Assembly (NCBI GenBank): GCA_946633495.1
Contig: CAMPAX010000018.1
Span: 1 to 20,133, forward strand
Direction of reading: 5' to 3'
From: an uncultured Lachnospiraceae bacterium
GTDB taxonomy: Bacteria > Bacillota > Clostridia > Lachnospirales > Lachnospiraceae
Length of the DNA stretch: 20,133 nucleotides
Below, piece after piece: positions 6,779-14,509 of this stretch; the first letter of the stretch is position 1; each line of letters begins with the position of its first letter. Made by a program: the position numbers and the translations under genes. Below the pieces are notes generated by a model, which was not told where the DNA came from, did no database searches, and saw nothing but the letters and a program-made list of their open reading frames with translations.

Positions 6779-7774
6779 ATGGCAAGCGCAGACATCGGAA
6801 TCGATCTGGGGACTGCGAGTATTCTCGTATATGTGAAGGGAAAGGGCGTTGTGCTCCGTGAACCTTCCGTGGTTGCCTACGATAAAGATCAGGAGAAGAT
6901 CGTGGAGATCGGTGAAGAAGCACGCCTGATGCTGGGACGAACTCCCGGAAATATTATAGCGATCCGTCCGCTCCGCCACGGCGTGATCTCGGATTTTACG
7001 ATTACGGAAAAGATGCTGAAGTATTTCATCCGCAAAGCGGTGGGCAGGAATTTCCTGGGACGCCGCCCAAGAATCTGTGTCTGTGTACCTTCCGGTGTCA
7101 CCGAAGTAGAGAAGCGTGCGGTGGAAGAGGCAACCTACAATGCAGGAGCGCGGGATGTGACGATCATTGAAGAACCCATCGCTGCGGCCATCGGTGCCGG
7201 AATCGATATCGTGCGTCCGGTGGGAAATATGGTGGTGGATATCGGCGGAGGTACCACGGATATCGCGGTAATCTCCATGCGCGGAGCTGTGGTAAGCAAG
7301 TCCATCAAGGTGGCGGGAGATGATTTCGATGATGCCATCATCCGGTACATCCGGAAACGCCACAATCTGCTGATCGGTGACCGTACCGCAGAGGAAGTGA
7401 AGATCAATGTGGGCACCTGCTATAAGCGGCCGGAGAATATCTCCATGGATGTCAGCGGAAGAGATCTGGTTACCGGACTTCCGAAGACGGTGATGATCAC
7501 ATCGGACGAGACGGAAGAGGCGCTTCGCGAGCCTACGGGACAGATCGTGGAAGCGGTCCATGCGGTAATGGAGAAGACACCGCCGGAGCTTGCGGCAGAT
7601 ATTGCAGACCGAGGAGTCCTGCTGACCGGCGGAGGCGCCATGCTGCATGGCATGGAGCAGCTGATCGAGGAGAAGACGGGAATCCCCACCATGACGGCGG
7701 AGGATCCACTCTCGGCAGTTGCCATCGGAACCGGAAAATATGTGGATTCCATTGATGATAATCCCAGACTGTAA
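6779..7774 (+). CDS. mreB: MreB/Mbl-family rod shape-determining actin
   Basis: A 331-residue actin-fold ATPase. MreB filaments under the membrane guide the wall elongation machinery. Phosphate-binding loop 1 is IGIDLGTASILVY (6-18), loop 2 is VVDIGGGTTDIAVIS (152-166), EEPIAAAIGAG (131-141) holds the catalytic glutamate, and the adenosine loop LLTGGGAML lies near the C-terminus. The length is normal (MreB and Mbl are about 330-345). The start is fixed by AGGAGG at 6767-6772, seven bases away; the open frame upstream overlaps the sensor gene. It is not next to mreC or mreD, so it may be a second paralogue of the Mbl type; sequence alone does not separate MreB from Mbl here. It probably shares a transcript with the upstream sensor gene. 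Confidence 0.92.
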   Translation: MASADIGIDLGTASILVYVKGKGVVLREPSVVAYDKDQEKIVEIGEEARLMLGRTPGNIIAIRPLRHGVISDFTITEKMLKYFIRKAVGRNFLGRRPRICVCVPSGVTEVEKRAVEEATYNAGARDVTIIEEPIAAAIGAGIDIVRPVGNMVVDIGGGTTDIAVISMRGAVVSKSIKVAGDDFDDAIIRYIRKRHNLLIGDRTAEEVKINVGTCYKRPENISMDVSGRDLVTGLPKTVMITSDETEEALREPTGQIVEAVHAVMEKTPPELAADIADRGVLLTGGGAMLHGMEQLIEEKTGIPTMTAEDPLSAVAIGTGKYVDSIDDNPRL

Positions 7775-7884
7775 GGCTGTGACATTCAAACATCGGGTGC
7801 GGCTTACAGGATAAGGTCGTTAGAATCCGGCCGGGCATGGTCCCGGACGAAGGATGATCGTTCGAAAATAGCAGGGGTTTGTAC

Positions 7885-10149
7885 ATGGTTCGTGAGGGCT
7901 ACATAGAAAAAATAATCTGGGAAAAGGAAGAGACCGGCTACACGGTCTTTTCTGTTGAAACGACGGAAGGCGAAGAGGTTTTCGTCGGTTATTTTGCCGG
8001 GATTCATGAGGGTATGTACATTCAGGCGGAGGGGGAATATGTGAACCATCCGGTGTACGATCTTCAATTCAATGTGATCTCCTGTGAGCTTTCCATGCCC
8101 ATGGATCTGATCGGGATCGAACGATATCTTGGGTCCGGACTGGTGAAGGGAGTTGGAGAGATCCTGGCCAAACGGATCGTTCGTATATTTAAAGAGGATA
8201 CCCTTCGTATCATGAAAGAAGAGCCGGAGCGTCTGGCCGAGGTGAAGGGCATCTCATTGAGGAAGGCTCGGGAGATAGGGGAGGCATACCGGGACAACAG
8301 CGAAGTACAGGAAGCGGCGATCTTTCTTGCAAGGTATGGGATCCAGGCAAACCTTGCCAGGAAGATCTATAAGATTTACGGAGAGAAAATATATTCCGTT
8401 CTGAGGGAGAATCCTTACCGGCTGGCAGAGGATATTCCGCGGATCGGATTTAAGAGGGCAGATGAAATCGCTGCGGCAGTGGGTGTGTCTCCGGACAGTG
8501 AATACCGCCTTCAGTCTGCACTCCTCTATGGATTGGGACATGCCTTGGGCGAGGGACACATTTACTATCCCGAAGCAAAGCTTATCAGTGAAACTCAGAC
8601 TGTTATGAGTATCGATATGGCATGGGAGGATTTTTCGGAACGTGCCCATGACCAGCTGGTTGAAATGGGAATGCAGCGAAAGGTGGTGTTAAAGCGCCTG
8701 CCTTCGGAGGATCCGGAACAGCCGGAACTGCCCGTGGTTTATACCTGGAGAAATTATCAGAATGAGTTAAGTATAGCCAGACATCTGGCGGATCTCGCGG
8801 TCCGGCATACGATGCCGGACGAAGAGCTGGATACCTCCATTCGAGAGGTGGAGCAGAGTCTCTCCATCACGTTGGATGAGATCCAGAAACAGGCGGTCCG
8901 GACGGCGATCTGTTCCGGAGTGGCGGTGATCACGGGAGGACCCGGAACGGGAAAAACCACCATCATCAACGCGCTGATCCGTTATTTTGAGCACTGTGGA
9001 CTAACTGTGGAACTGGCGGCCCCCACCGGGCGGGCAGCCAAGCGGATCACGGAATCCACCGGAGTAAAGGCTCGTACGATCCACAGACTGTTGGAATTCT
9101 CCGGAGAACCGGGGGAAGAAGACAGCCGGAGGAATTATTTTGCGAAGAATGAAGAGAGTCCTCTGGAATGTGATGCGGTGATCATCGATGAGACTTCCAT
9201 GCTGGACGAGGCGCTGTTCTATGCCCTTCTGCAGGCGATTCCCGTGGGAACAAGACTGATCATGGTGGGTGACACGGATCAGCTGCCTTCGGTCGGCGCC
9301 GGAAATGTCCTGCATGATGTGATCGCCAGCGAATGCTTCCCGGTAACGACCCTCTCAACCATTTTCAGACAGAGTGAAGAAAGCCGGATCATCAGCAACG
9401 CGCATAAGATCAAACGAGGCGAACATATCGAGGTCGATAACAAAGGAAATGACTTTTTCTTTATCCCGAGGAACGGGACGGAAGCGATCCTGAAGGAGCT
9501 GGAACAGCTGATGACGGTGAACCTGCCGAAATATCTGAATGTTGCTCCTGAGGAGATCCAGGTTCTGACCCCCATGCGAAGATACGAGCTCGGCGTGAAT
9601 AATCTGAACCGGCGGCTGCAGAAAAAACTGAATCCGGGTATCTCCCCGGACATGGAATATGAGCAGGGAGATGTGGTCTTCCGTGAGGGAGACAAAGTGA
9701 TGCAGATCAAGAATAATTACAAGATGGAGTGGCGGATGGAGCCCTCCGCAGAAAATGATTACACGGAAGAAGTGGGTGTCGGCGTTTTCAACGGAGATCT
9801 GGGGAAGATCCAGAGGATCAACAAATTCGACCATGAGATAGAAGTTCGTTTTGATGACGGGCGGATTGCCAGATATCCCTTCGCCATGGCGGATGAGCTG
9901 GAACATGCCTTCGCCATCACGATCCACAAATCTCAGGGAAGTGAATACGAGGCAGTTCTGATCCCCCTTTACCGCGGATCAGACCGGCTGCTGACCCGGA
10001 ATCTCTTCTATACTGCGGTTACCCGTGCCAGACGGATGGTGGTGCTGGTGGGGGATATGTCCATGATCGACCGGATGATCAATAATACCAGCGAACAGAA
10101 ACGGTGTACGAGTCTTGCGCTTCGGATCAGGGAGCTGTTTGCAGGATAA
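7885..10149 (+). CDS. recD2: RecD2-type ATP-dependent 5'-3' DNA helicase
   Basis: A 754-residue superfamily 1B helicase. The N-terminal part (about 1-90) has an OB-like beta-rich start, followed by helix-hairpin-helix segments (VKGVGEILAKRIV, EVKGISLRKAREIG, IPRIGFKRADEI). Walker A is GGPGTGKTT from residue 351, Walker B is VIIDETSMLD around Asp435-Glu436, and the C-terminal motifs are AITIHKSQGSEY and YTAVTRARR. RecD2 proteins work without RecBC and act in replication fork repair and mismatch-related tolerance. The length matches the family (about 740-800). ATG at 7885 is preferred over TTG at 7879 because AGGGG at 7873-7877 sits at a better distance. The 110 bases before it show no clear promoter. 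comF begins 29 bases after the stop. Confidence 0.92.
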   Translation: MVREGYIEKIIWEKEETGYTVFSVETTEGEEVFVGYFAGIHEGMYIQAEGEYVNHPVYDLQFNVISCELSMPMDLIGIERYLGSGLVKGVGEILAKRIVRIFKEDTLRIMKEEPERLAEVKGISLRKAREIGEAYRDNSEVQEAAIFLARYGIQANLARKIYKIYGEKIYSVLRENPYRLAEDIPRIGFKRADEIAAAVGVSPDSEYRLQSALLYGLGHALGEGHIYYPEAKLISETQTVMSIDMAWEDFSERAHDQLVEMGMQRKVVLKRLPSEDPEQPELPVVYTWRNYQNELSIARHLADLAVRHTMPDEELDTSIREVEQSLSITLDEIQKQAVRTAICSGVAVITGGPGTGKTTIINALIRYFEHCGLTVELAAPTGRAAKRITESTGVKARTIHRLLEFSGEPGEEDSRRNYFAKNEESPLECDAVIIDETSMLDEALFYALLQAIPVGTRLIMVGDTDQLPSVGAGNVLHDVIASECFPVTTLSTIFRQSEESRIISNAHKIKRGEHIEVDNKGNDFFFIPRNGTEAILKELEQLMTVNLPKYLNVAPEEIQVLTPMRRYELGVNNLNRRLQKKLNPGISPDMEYEQGDVVFREGDKVMQIKNNYKMEWRMEPSAENDYTEEVGVGVFNGDLGKIQRINKFDHEIEVRFDDGRIARYPFAMADELEHAFAITIHKSQGSEYEAVLIPLYRGSDRLLTRNLFYTAVTRARRMVVLVGDMSMIDRMINNTSEQKRCTSLALRIRELFAG

Positions 10150-10178
10150 AAAGACTATCCATTGGGACGGTACAATCT

Positions 10179-10889
10179 ATGGCAAATAAGATCATTAACC
10201 TGTTATTCCCTCCCCGCTGCGCGGTCTGTGATGCGGTCCTTCCCTATGGGAAGGAAGGGATCTGTATGGACTGCAGGGGAAAGCTTCCTTTCGTGGAGGA
10301 ACCGAGATGTTTTCGGTGCGGGAAAACGGTGGAAAATGAAGAGGAGGAGCTTTGCGGCGACTGCCGCAGGCGGGAGCATGCTTTTCGGCAGGCATTTCCG
10401 GTCTTTCAATATATTCCGCCGGTTTCCGATGCCATGGCAGCCATGAAATACCGGGGAAGGGCGGAATATGCAATCTTTTACGGAGAGCTGATGGCAGACC
10501 GGTTTCGGGATGTGTGGAGGGAGATCGCTCCACAGGCGCTGGTGCCGGTGCCGGTTCATCCGAACCGACTCCGGAAGCGTGGATATAATCAGGCAGAACG
10601 GCTGGCGGCAGCGATGTCGAAGAAGACCGGAATCCCGGTACGGGAGGATCTTCTGATCCGGGGAGAGGATACGAAAGCGCAGAAGAAGCTGTCCAGAGAA
10701 GAACGGGCGCTGAACCTGAAGGCTGCATTTCAGCCGGGAAAGGGTACCGTTCCGGAGTGTGTAGTCCTGGTGGATGATATCTATACCACGGGCGCGACGG
10801 TGGATACCTGCGCCGAGGTGCTTCTTAGAAACGGAGCAAAGAGGGTGTATGTGGCGGTTGTCTGCTGCGGAGCAGGAGCAGGCCGGTAG
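10179..10889 (+). CDS. comF: ComF-family amidophosphoribosyltransferase-like protein
   Basis: A 236-residue protein with an N-terminal double zinc-ribbon (Cys14/17, 29/32, 44/47 and 59/62) and a C-terminal type I phosphoribosyltransferase domain. The domain has the RKRGYNQAE signature and the PRPP-binding loop VVLVDDIYTTGAT. In transformable bacteria ComF helps bring single-stranded DNA in through the uptake machinery; many non-transformable Clostridia keep the gene, and its activity there is unclear. ATG at 10179 gives the standard MANKIINLLFPPRCAVC start; the ribosome binding site is weak (GGGACGG, 10164-10170). An upstream in-frame ATG at 10104 would overlap recD2 by 46 bases. It is probably in one operon with recD2. 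No late competence genes are seen beside it. Confidence 0.88.
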   Translation: MANKIINLLFPPRCAVCDAVLPYGKEGICMDCRGKLPFVEEPRCFRCGKTVENEEEELCGDCRRREHAFRQAFPVFQYIPPVSDAMAAMKYRGRAEYAIFYGELMADRFRDVWREIAPQALVPVPVHPNRLRKRGYNQAERLAAAMSKKTGIPVREDLLIRGEDTKAQKKLSREERALNLKAAFQPGKGTVPECVVLVDDIYTTGATVDTCAEVLLRNGAKRVYVAVVCCGAGAGR

Positions 10890-10958
10890 ATCCTGCGGGG
10901 TGAACAAAGATCGTTATCAACTGAAATGTATCAGTAAGCAATATCAAAGGAGAAAAAG

Positions 10959-12011
10959 ATGAAGAAGCGTGTCATGGTTTTATTCGGCGGAAGGTCCTCG
11001 GAGCATGAGGTGTCCATCATTTCCGGAGCTACGGTAGCGAAGCTGATCCCGAAGGATCGTTATGAGGTTCTTCTGGTGGGAATCACCAAGGAAGGAGCAT
11101 GGCTCCTGGTACCGTCGGTGGAATCCATGGAAGACGGAAGCTGGAAGGAGAGCAAGACCCATGTGGTGCTTTCTCCGGAAACCGATCAGACCTTAATGCT
11201 GGTAGAGGGAGACCGGATCACCCGTATGGGCGTGGATGTGGCATTTCCGGTGCTTCATGGACTCTGGGGCGAGGACGGAACGGTCCAGGGCATTTTTGAG
11301 ACGGCAAAGCTTCCCTATGTGGGCTGCGGACTTCTGTCAAGCGCGGTAACCATGGACAAATTCTTCACGAAGATCATAGTGGACAGTATCGGCGTGGCAC
11401 AGGCGGCCTACGTTCCGGTACGTTCCTGGGAACTGAATGATATGGATGCGGTGATCGCCCGGATCGAAGGGGAGAGAACCTATCCGGTTTTTGTAAAACC
11501 TTCAAATGCCGGATCTTCTGTGGGAGTCACGAAAGCGCATAACAGAGAGGAACTGAAGAAGGGACTCCTTGCTGCGGCTGTACATGACAGCAAGATCCTT
11601 GTGGAAGAGGCGATCGTAGGACGTGAGATCGAGTGCGCGGTTTTCGGAGCCGATGATGATGCCTTTGCAGGCGGTGTGGGTGAGATTGTTGCAGGCGCCG
11701 AGTTCTATGACTATGACGCAAAATACAACAATGCGGATTCCAAGACCGTTGTAGGTCCCGAGCTTCCGGAGGGGAAGGAAAAAGAATTCATGGATACGGC
11801 AGTCCGGATCTATCGGGCCTGTGACTGCTTCGGAATGGCGAGAGTGGATTTCTTCCTTGAGGATGGGACCAACCGTGTGATCTTCAATGAGATCAACGCG
11901 ATCCCCGGACATACGTCCATCAGTATGTATCCCATGCTGATGGAGCATGCGGGACATCCCATGGCAGAGTATATCCCGGAACTGATTGAGATGGCATATA
12001 GGCGCCGGTAA
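10959..12011 (+). CDS. ddl: D-alanine--D-alanine ligase
   Basis: A 350-residue cytoplasmic ATP-grasp enzyme that joins two D-Ala to form the dipeptide for peptidoglycan precursors. VLFGGRSSEHEVSI (7-20) holds the N-terminal Glu15 and His16. KPSNAGSSVG (180-189) is the ATP-binding loop, YDAKYNNADSK (252-262) is the omega loop, and Asp297, Glu311 and Asn313 are metal ligands. The YDAKY form of the loop fits D-Ala-D-Ala ligases and not D-Ala-D-Lac (Van-type) enzymes. The usual ENTLPG motif is changed to EINAIPG, with Ala for Thr, but the metal ligands remain. The start has AAAGGAG at 10946-10952. The gene ends facing the CPBP gene 18 bases away, with no clear terminator between them. Confidence 0.93.
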   Translation: MKKRVMVLFGGRSSEHEVSIISGATVAKLIPKDRYEVLLVGITKEGAWLLVPSVESMEDGSWKESKTHVVLSPETDQTLMLVEGDRITRMGVDVAFPVLHGLWGEDGTVQGIFETAKLPYVGCGLLSSAVTMDKFFTKIIVDSIGVAQAAYVPVRSWELNDMDAVIARIEGERTYPVFVKPSNAGSSVGVTKAHNREELKKGLLAAAVHDSKILVEEAIVGREIECAVFGADDDAFAGGVGEIVAGAEFYDYDAKYNNADSKTVVGPELPEGKEKEFMDTAVRIYRACDCFGMARVDFFLEDGTNRVIFNEINAIPGHTSISMYPMLMEHAGHPMAEYIPELIEMAYRRR

Positions 12012-12029
12012 TTTCCGTGTCCTTGCCGG

Positions 12030-12941
12030 CTATTTCCGCGTCCCTCTCGGTTTCTTCAGCAGAAGGATACAGCAGGGGATGGCGATGACGATGGACAGTA
12101 CAGCTGTAAATGCGGCCTTCGGAATGTTATCAAGGAACACCGCCGGTACCAGATAGGCACTGAGGTTTATGATGATGTGGAGGACGATACCGGGGATCAC
12201 GCTTCCGGCCTGTTCGGCCAGCATTCCAAGAAGATACCCTACGGCAACCGCATAGAAGAACTGTACAAGATTTAAATGATATATCCCGAACAAAGCTGCC
12301 TGGAACAGGATCGCCCATCTGACAGGCAGCGCTTTTTTTGCGAATCGGTAAGTGACACCCCGGAACAGCAGCTCCTCTCCGATGGGAGCCAGAAAGCTTA
12401 CGGCTGCGAAGGTCAGCCAGTCCACGGATTCTCCCGCCAGAGACTGAACCAGCTCTTTGTAAGCGGAGAACAGACTGGGAAGTGCGGAAGACAGTACTGA
12501 GATGATCCCGCTGACCGCCAGCTGAAGGGCATAACCGAGGACTATGAGGAGCGGCAGACGTTTCGCCCAGTAAGATATGGGATGCCATTCTCTCACAGAA
12601 GCGGTTTCGGATTTTTTGTCCGTCGGGGAATCTTTTTTTTCGGAACGGTTTCGAGACGCTTTGGAAGAGGTTTCGGACCGTGACCCGGCGGCCTCTCGTG
12701 CGTCACGCTGCAGCATAGTCAGATACCAGAATCCGAAAATGATGATCTGCAGTCCGTAATTGATCAGATATACGATTCCGTCATCGGCTGCTTTTTCTTC
12801 CGCAAGGTTCGTGTGATAATAAAAACCACGGATAAAGACTGCGGCAAAAAAGGAGACGATGGACATGATAAAAGATATAAGAAGAGGGACTGCTGCGTAG
12901 AACAGCTGCAGTCCCTTTGCATTTGGACGATCAGTCAACAA
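12030..12941 (-). CDS. CPBP-family intramembrane metalloprotease
   Basis: About 303 residues and several membrane helices. The CPBP (CAAX protease and bacteriocin-processing) motifs are present: GEELLFRG with Glu189, Glu190 and Arg194, FGIYHLN with His222, and IVLHIIINL with His255 and Asn259. These are the metal-site residues of Rce1-like enzymes; the substrate in bacteria is usually unknown. A cytoplasmic loop of about 80-118 is rich in Ser, Lys and Arg. No ATG or GTG precedes the first helix. The start is put at TTG 12941, which has GAGAGG ten bases upstream and overlaps the stop of the preceding gene, suggesting translational coupling. A TTG at 13031 would add 30 very basic residues overlapping that gene. 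The two genes surely share a transcript. Confidence 0.82.
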   Translation of the reverse strand: MLTDRPNAKGLQLFYAAVPLLISFIMSIVSFFAAVFIRGFYYHTNLAEEKAADDGIVYLINYGLQIIIFGFWYLTMLQRDAREAAGSRSETSSKASRNRSEKKDSPTDKKSETASVREWHPISYWAKRLPLLIVLGYALQLAVSGIISVLSSALPSLFSAYKELVQSLAGESVDWLTFAAVSFLAPIGEELLFRGVTYRFAKKALPVRWAILFQAALFGIYHLNLVQFFYAVAVGYLLGMLAEQAGSVIPGIVLHIIINLSAYLVPAVFLDNIPKAAFTAVLSIVIAIPCCILLLKKPRGTRK

Positions 12942-13518
12942 TTTTCTTTGCCCTCTCACGATCCTTCTTTTCTTTGGCTTTCTGCTCTTTCTCTGCTTCC
13001 TTGGTCTTCCGGTTTTCCAGCTGTTCAGCAAGCTGTTTCTGGTAATCGGCCTGACGCTTCATCATGCGGGAACGCATGGTGCCTTTTTTCTTCTTGCCCT
13101 TCTCATCCAGCTCTTCCTGCTGCTGCATCTTGCGTGTCTTGGAATGCAGGGTTTTTACGCTGATCAGGTAGATGCCGCTGACCATGGCCTTTACTTCACC
13201 GTGCTTCGGCACATCATCGAAAATGGCGTCGTCACAGATCAGTGTTGTGACCTGGGGACCAACCTTTGCCTTAACCACAGGAACCTTGGATTTCTGATAC
13301 CGCTTCGGCATCTGATCCATAACGACCTTCGGCAGTTTGGCGTCTTTTATGGGTAATATCTTTTTATCGATAATGAACATGGAGACAGGCTGCGCGGCGG
13401 CGTTGATCTGTTCCTTCTGATCGAGCTGTTTCTTCTGCATCTTGTTTCCTACGATGTAGAGAACGATCATGGCTATGATGAGAACAGCCAGAACGATGCC
13501 GATAATGATCCAAAACAT
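12931..13518 (-). CDS. Uncharacterised single-TM protein with basic coiled-coil tail
   Basis: I do not recognise this 195-residue protein. One strongly hydrophobic N-terminal segment (2-24) is followed by a globular part (about 45-125, with VVKAKVGPQVTTLICDD and a VSGIYLISVKTL strand-like region). A very basic tail (about 126-192) is rich in Lys, Glu, Gln and Arg and is predicted to be helical. The tail's Lys/Arg content suggests that it faces the cytoplasm and could contact nucleic acid or acidic lipid, but this is inference. ATG at 13518 has a good ribosome binding site (GGAGG, seen as CCTCC at 13527-13531). Its stop overlaps the start of the CPBP protease gene, so the two products may work together, for example as substrate or partner. 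The 158 bases upstream show no convincing promoter. Confidence 0.75.
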   Translation of the reverse strand: MFWIIIGIVLAVLIIAMIVLYIVGNKMQKKQLDQKEQINAAAQPVSMFIIDKKILPIKDAKLPKVVMDQMPKRYQKSKVPVVKAKVGPQVTTLICDDAIFDDVPKHGEVKAMVSGIYLISVKTLHSKTRKMQQQEELDEKGKKKKGTMRSRMMKRQADYQKQLAEQLENRKTKEAEKEQKAKEKKDRERAKKIVD

Positions 13519-13676
13519 GTGGTTTTCCTCCGTGTGGTTTTATTTCATGGTTTCCGGGTGGGATCCGTAAATGAATACTCCGCCGTGGAATGATTAAGAC
13601 CGGTCAGAAGGCAGGTGAGGCTTTCTGATGAATCTCCCGCGCTCCTCACATACGACCTGAGGTGAAGATCTGCCGA

Positions 13677-14408
13677 TCAGGCTTTGTGTGTATCCAGCAT
13701 CTCCTGGATCCGTGCGGGAATATGGTCATAAAATGCTTTCCGTTCCTCTTTGCCAAGCTTCGAAGGATATACGGGTTTGTCAAACTCGACGATCACGTGT
13801 CTTCTTCGGAGACAGTGGAACCGGTTCTCTTCAAAAATCTTTCCGGCATTGGTCATCGCTATCAGGACGATGGGGCTGTCGGATTTTTCTGCCATGCGAT
13901 ATCCTCCCGGTTTGAAAGGGAGCAGTTCCTTGCCGTGATTCCGGGTTCCTTCCGGGTAGAGCCCCAGAGAGAGACCCAGCTTCATCCGCTCGGTTCCTTC
14001 ATTGATGGTCTTTAAACTTTCCCGGACATTTTCACGATCCAGGAAGATGCTTCCGATGTCAGACGTGTAGAGCGGAAGCAGAGGATAGGACAGGAACTCC
14101 TTCTTTGCCACGAAGCCGATGGGCCCTTTGGTCAGTGTCTGCAGGATGATGATATCAAAATAGCTGCGGTGGTTTGAGACAAATAGGGCAGCCTGATCTT
14201 CTTCCGGCAGATTCTCCGCGCCGCGGACCTCGATCCTGGTTCCTGCGATGAAGAGCAGTTTGCGGAAGAAACCGCGCACGTACTTCTGGGCCTTCTTCCA
14301 GGATTTCATGGGATCCGTCTTCGCGATCCGCTTCCATTTCCAATGGGCGGGAAGCGAGAAGATCATGGCGAGAATTGCCCATAATAATGCAATGATCAGT
14401 CGGAGCAT
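13677..14408 (-). CDS. plsC: 1-acyl-sn-glycerol-3-phosphate acyltransferase
   Basis: A 243-residue membrane-associated enzyme that adds the second acyl chain to lysophosphatidic acid, forming phosphatidic acid for phospholipids. The N-terminal hydrophobic segment (2-19) anchors it. The acyltransferase motifs are NHRSYFD (catalytic His80 and Asp85, HX4D), GSIFLDRE (119-126) and YPEGTR (151-156). The length is normal. ATG at 14408 has AGGCGG (reverse strand, about 14419-14424) as ribosome binding site. It lies between malQ and the one-TM/CPBP pair on the same strand. The spacing on both sides (101 and 158 bases) leaves room for separate promoters, but none is clear. An upstream inverted repeat at 14455-14472 lacks a T-run. 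Confidence 0.92.
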   Translation of the reverse strand: MLRLIIALLWAILAMIFSLPAHWKWKRIAKTDPMKSWKKAQKYVRGFFRKLLFIAGTRIEVRGAENLPEEDQAALFVSNHRSYFDIIILQTLTKGPIGFVAKKEFLSYPLLPLYTSDIGSIFLDRENVRESLKTINEGTERMKLGLSLGLYPEGTRNHGKELLPFKPGGYRMAEKSDSPIVLIAMTNAGKIFEENRFHCLRRRHVIVEFDKPVYPSKLGKEERKAFYDHIPARIQEMLDTHKA

Positions 14409-14454
14409 GTGAGATCACCGCCTTTCGTAAGTGATGCCGTCATACCCGATCCTG

Positions 14455-14472
14455 CATCCGATACGCCGGATG
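14455..14472 (-). other. Short inverted repeat between malQ and plsC
   Basis: CATCCG and CGGATG form a perfect six-base-pair stem with a six-base loop. It lies 38 bases past the malQ stop. No T-run follows on the malQ strand, so a terminator function is doubtful. Confidence 0.35.
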
Positions 14473-14509
14473 AATGGCGGCTCTTAACTGTCTGATGGTG
14501 GTATTTTGA

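Noticed and set aside
10179..10889. Competence locus around comF
   Set aside because: No comEA, comEC, comG or dprA-like gene is in the window; neighbours are recD2 and ddl.
10959..12011. Van-type D-Ala-D-Lac ligase
   Set aside because: The omega loop is YDAKY, typical of D-Ala-D-Ala ligases, and no vanH or vanX-like gene is adjacent.
14455..14472. Intrinsic terminator of malQ
   Set aside because: Six-pair stem only, with no T-run after it.
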